From Buttiauxella sp. A111 (GTDB lineage: Bacteria; Pseudomonadota; Gammaproteobacteria; Enterobacterales; Enterobacteriaceae), in the NCBI RefSeq assembly GCF_014189855.1, contig NZ_BJFN01000009.1, positions 1 through 64,000 of the forward strand: a DNA stretch of 64,000 nucleotides, read 5' to 3'. Position 1 is the stretch's first letter. Each line of letters begins with the position of its first letter. Under the pieces are notes generated by a model. The model was not told the origin of the DNA, did not search any database, and was given only the letters and a program-made list of their open reading frames with translations. This document shows positions 63,926-64,000 of the stretch, in pieces. The position numbers were made by a program, and so were the translations under genes.

Positions 63926-64000
63926 TGGTGGAAGCGTAGAGATTCGAACTCTAGAACCCTTTCGGATCGCCGGTTTTCAAGACCGGTGCCTTCAACCACT
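63926..64000 (-). tRNA. serT: tRNA-Ser (anticodon UGA), 5' part outside window
   Basis: The minus strand shows the anticodon stem-loop with loop CUUGAAA (anticodon UGA), a long variable arm, the T loop GTTCGAATC and the 3' end CGCTTCCACCA encoded in the DNA. It matches enterobacterial serT in all visible parts. tRNA 3' ends are common sites for island insertion. Confidence 0.95.

Overview
The window is an enterobacterial chromosome segment, probably from the Enterobacter/Kluyvera/Buttiauxella part of Enterobacteriaceae (genus is inference). The basis is a complete arnBCADTEF lipid A operon, an ABC-transporter type myo-inositol (iol) locus, a full 127-bp ERIC element plus an ERIC remnant, and a tRNA-Ser(UGA) gene at the right edge.

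Layout. 1-4845 (minus): passenger of a very large type V autotransporter whose C-terminus lies outside the window. 5.8-7.9 kb: two tandem paralogous LysR-type regulators. 8.0-12.9 kb: chaperone-usher fimbrial operon (pilin, usher, chaperone, tip adhesin), then an AT-rich LuxR-type gene. 13.8-16.1 kb (minus): BhsA/YhcN-family peptide, MXKDX-repeat protein, ERIC element, and a molybdopterin oxidoreductase with its cytochrome b. 16.3-24.0 kb (plus): small hypothetical, WbuC-like cupin, CitA/DcuS-type two-component system and a three-gene ABC importer of unknown substrate. 24.3-31.7 kb (minus): arn operon with candidate PmrA boxes upstream. 32.24-32.85 kb: non-coding element packed with perfect hairpins and bounded by short inverted repeats. 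32.9-47.1 kb: myo-inositol catabolism with its own ABC transporter and divergent RpiR-type regulator. 47.1-59.2 kb (minus): a separate catabolic cluster (DUF1937 protein, M81 metallopeptidase, FGGY kinase, DeoR regulator, two FAD oxidoreductases, ABC importer with a permease-ATPase fusion). 59.4-63.2 kb (minus): large RTX-type animal-haem peroxidase. 63.9-64 kb: tRNA-Ser.

How the parts work together. The autotransporter, fimbriae and their regulators form a surface-adhesion block, and several TTCTAA-type dyads recur in their promoter regions. The arn operon modifies lipid A. The iol genes form a complete route from inositol uptake to acetyl-CoA/malonate-semialdehyde products, with the kinase and aldolase steps fused in one protein.

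Most notable. (i) The 12-kb M81/FGGY/FAD/ABC block lies between two 47-bp direct repeats (46/47 identical) that copy the 3' end of iolR, so it looks like an inserted catabolic island with an unassigned substrate. (ii) The 615-bp structured element between arn and iol. (iii) The peroxidase, which has no type I exporter beside it and lies next to a tRNA gene.
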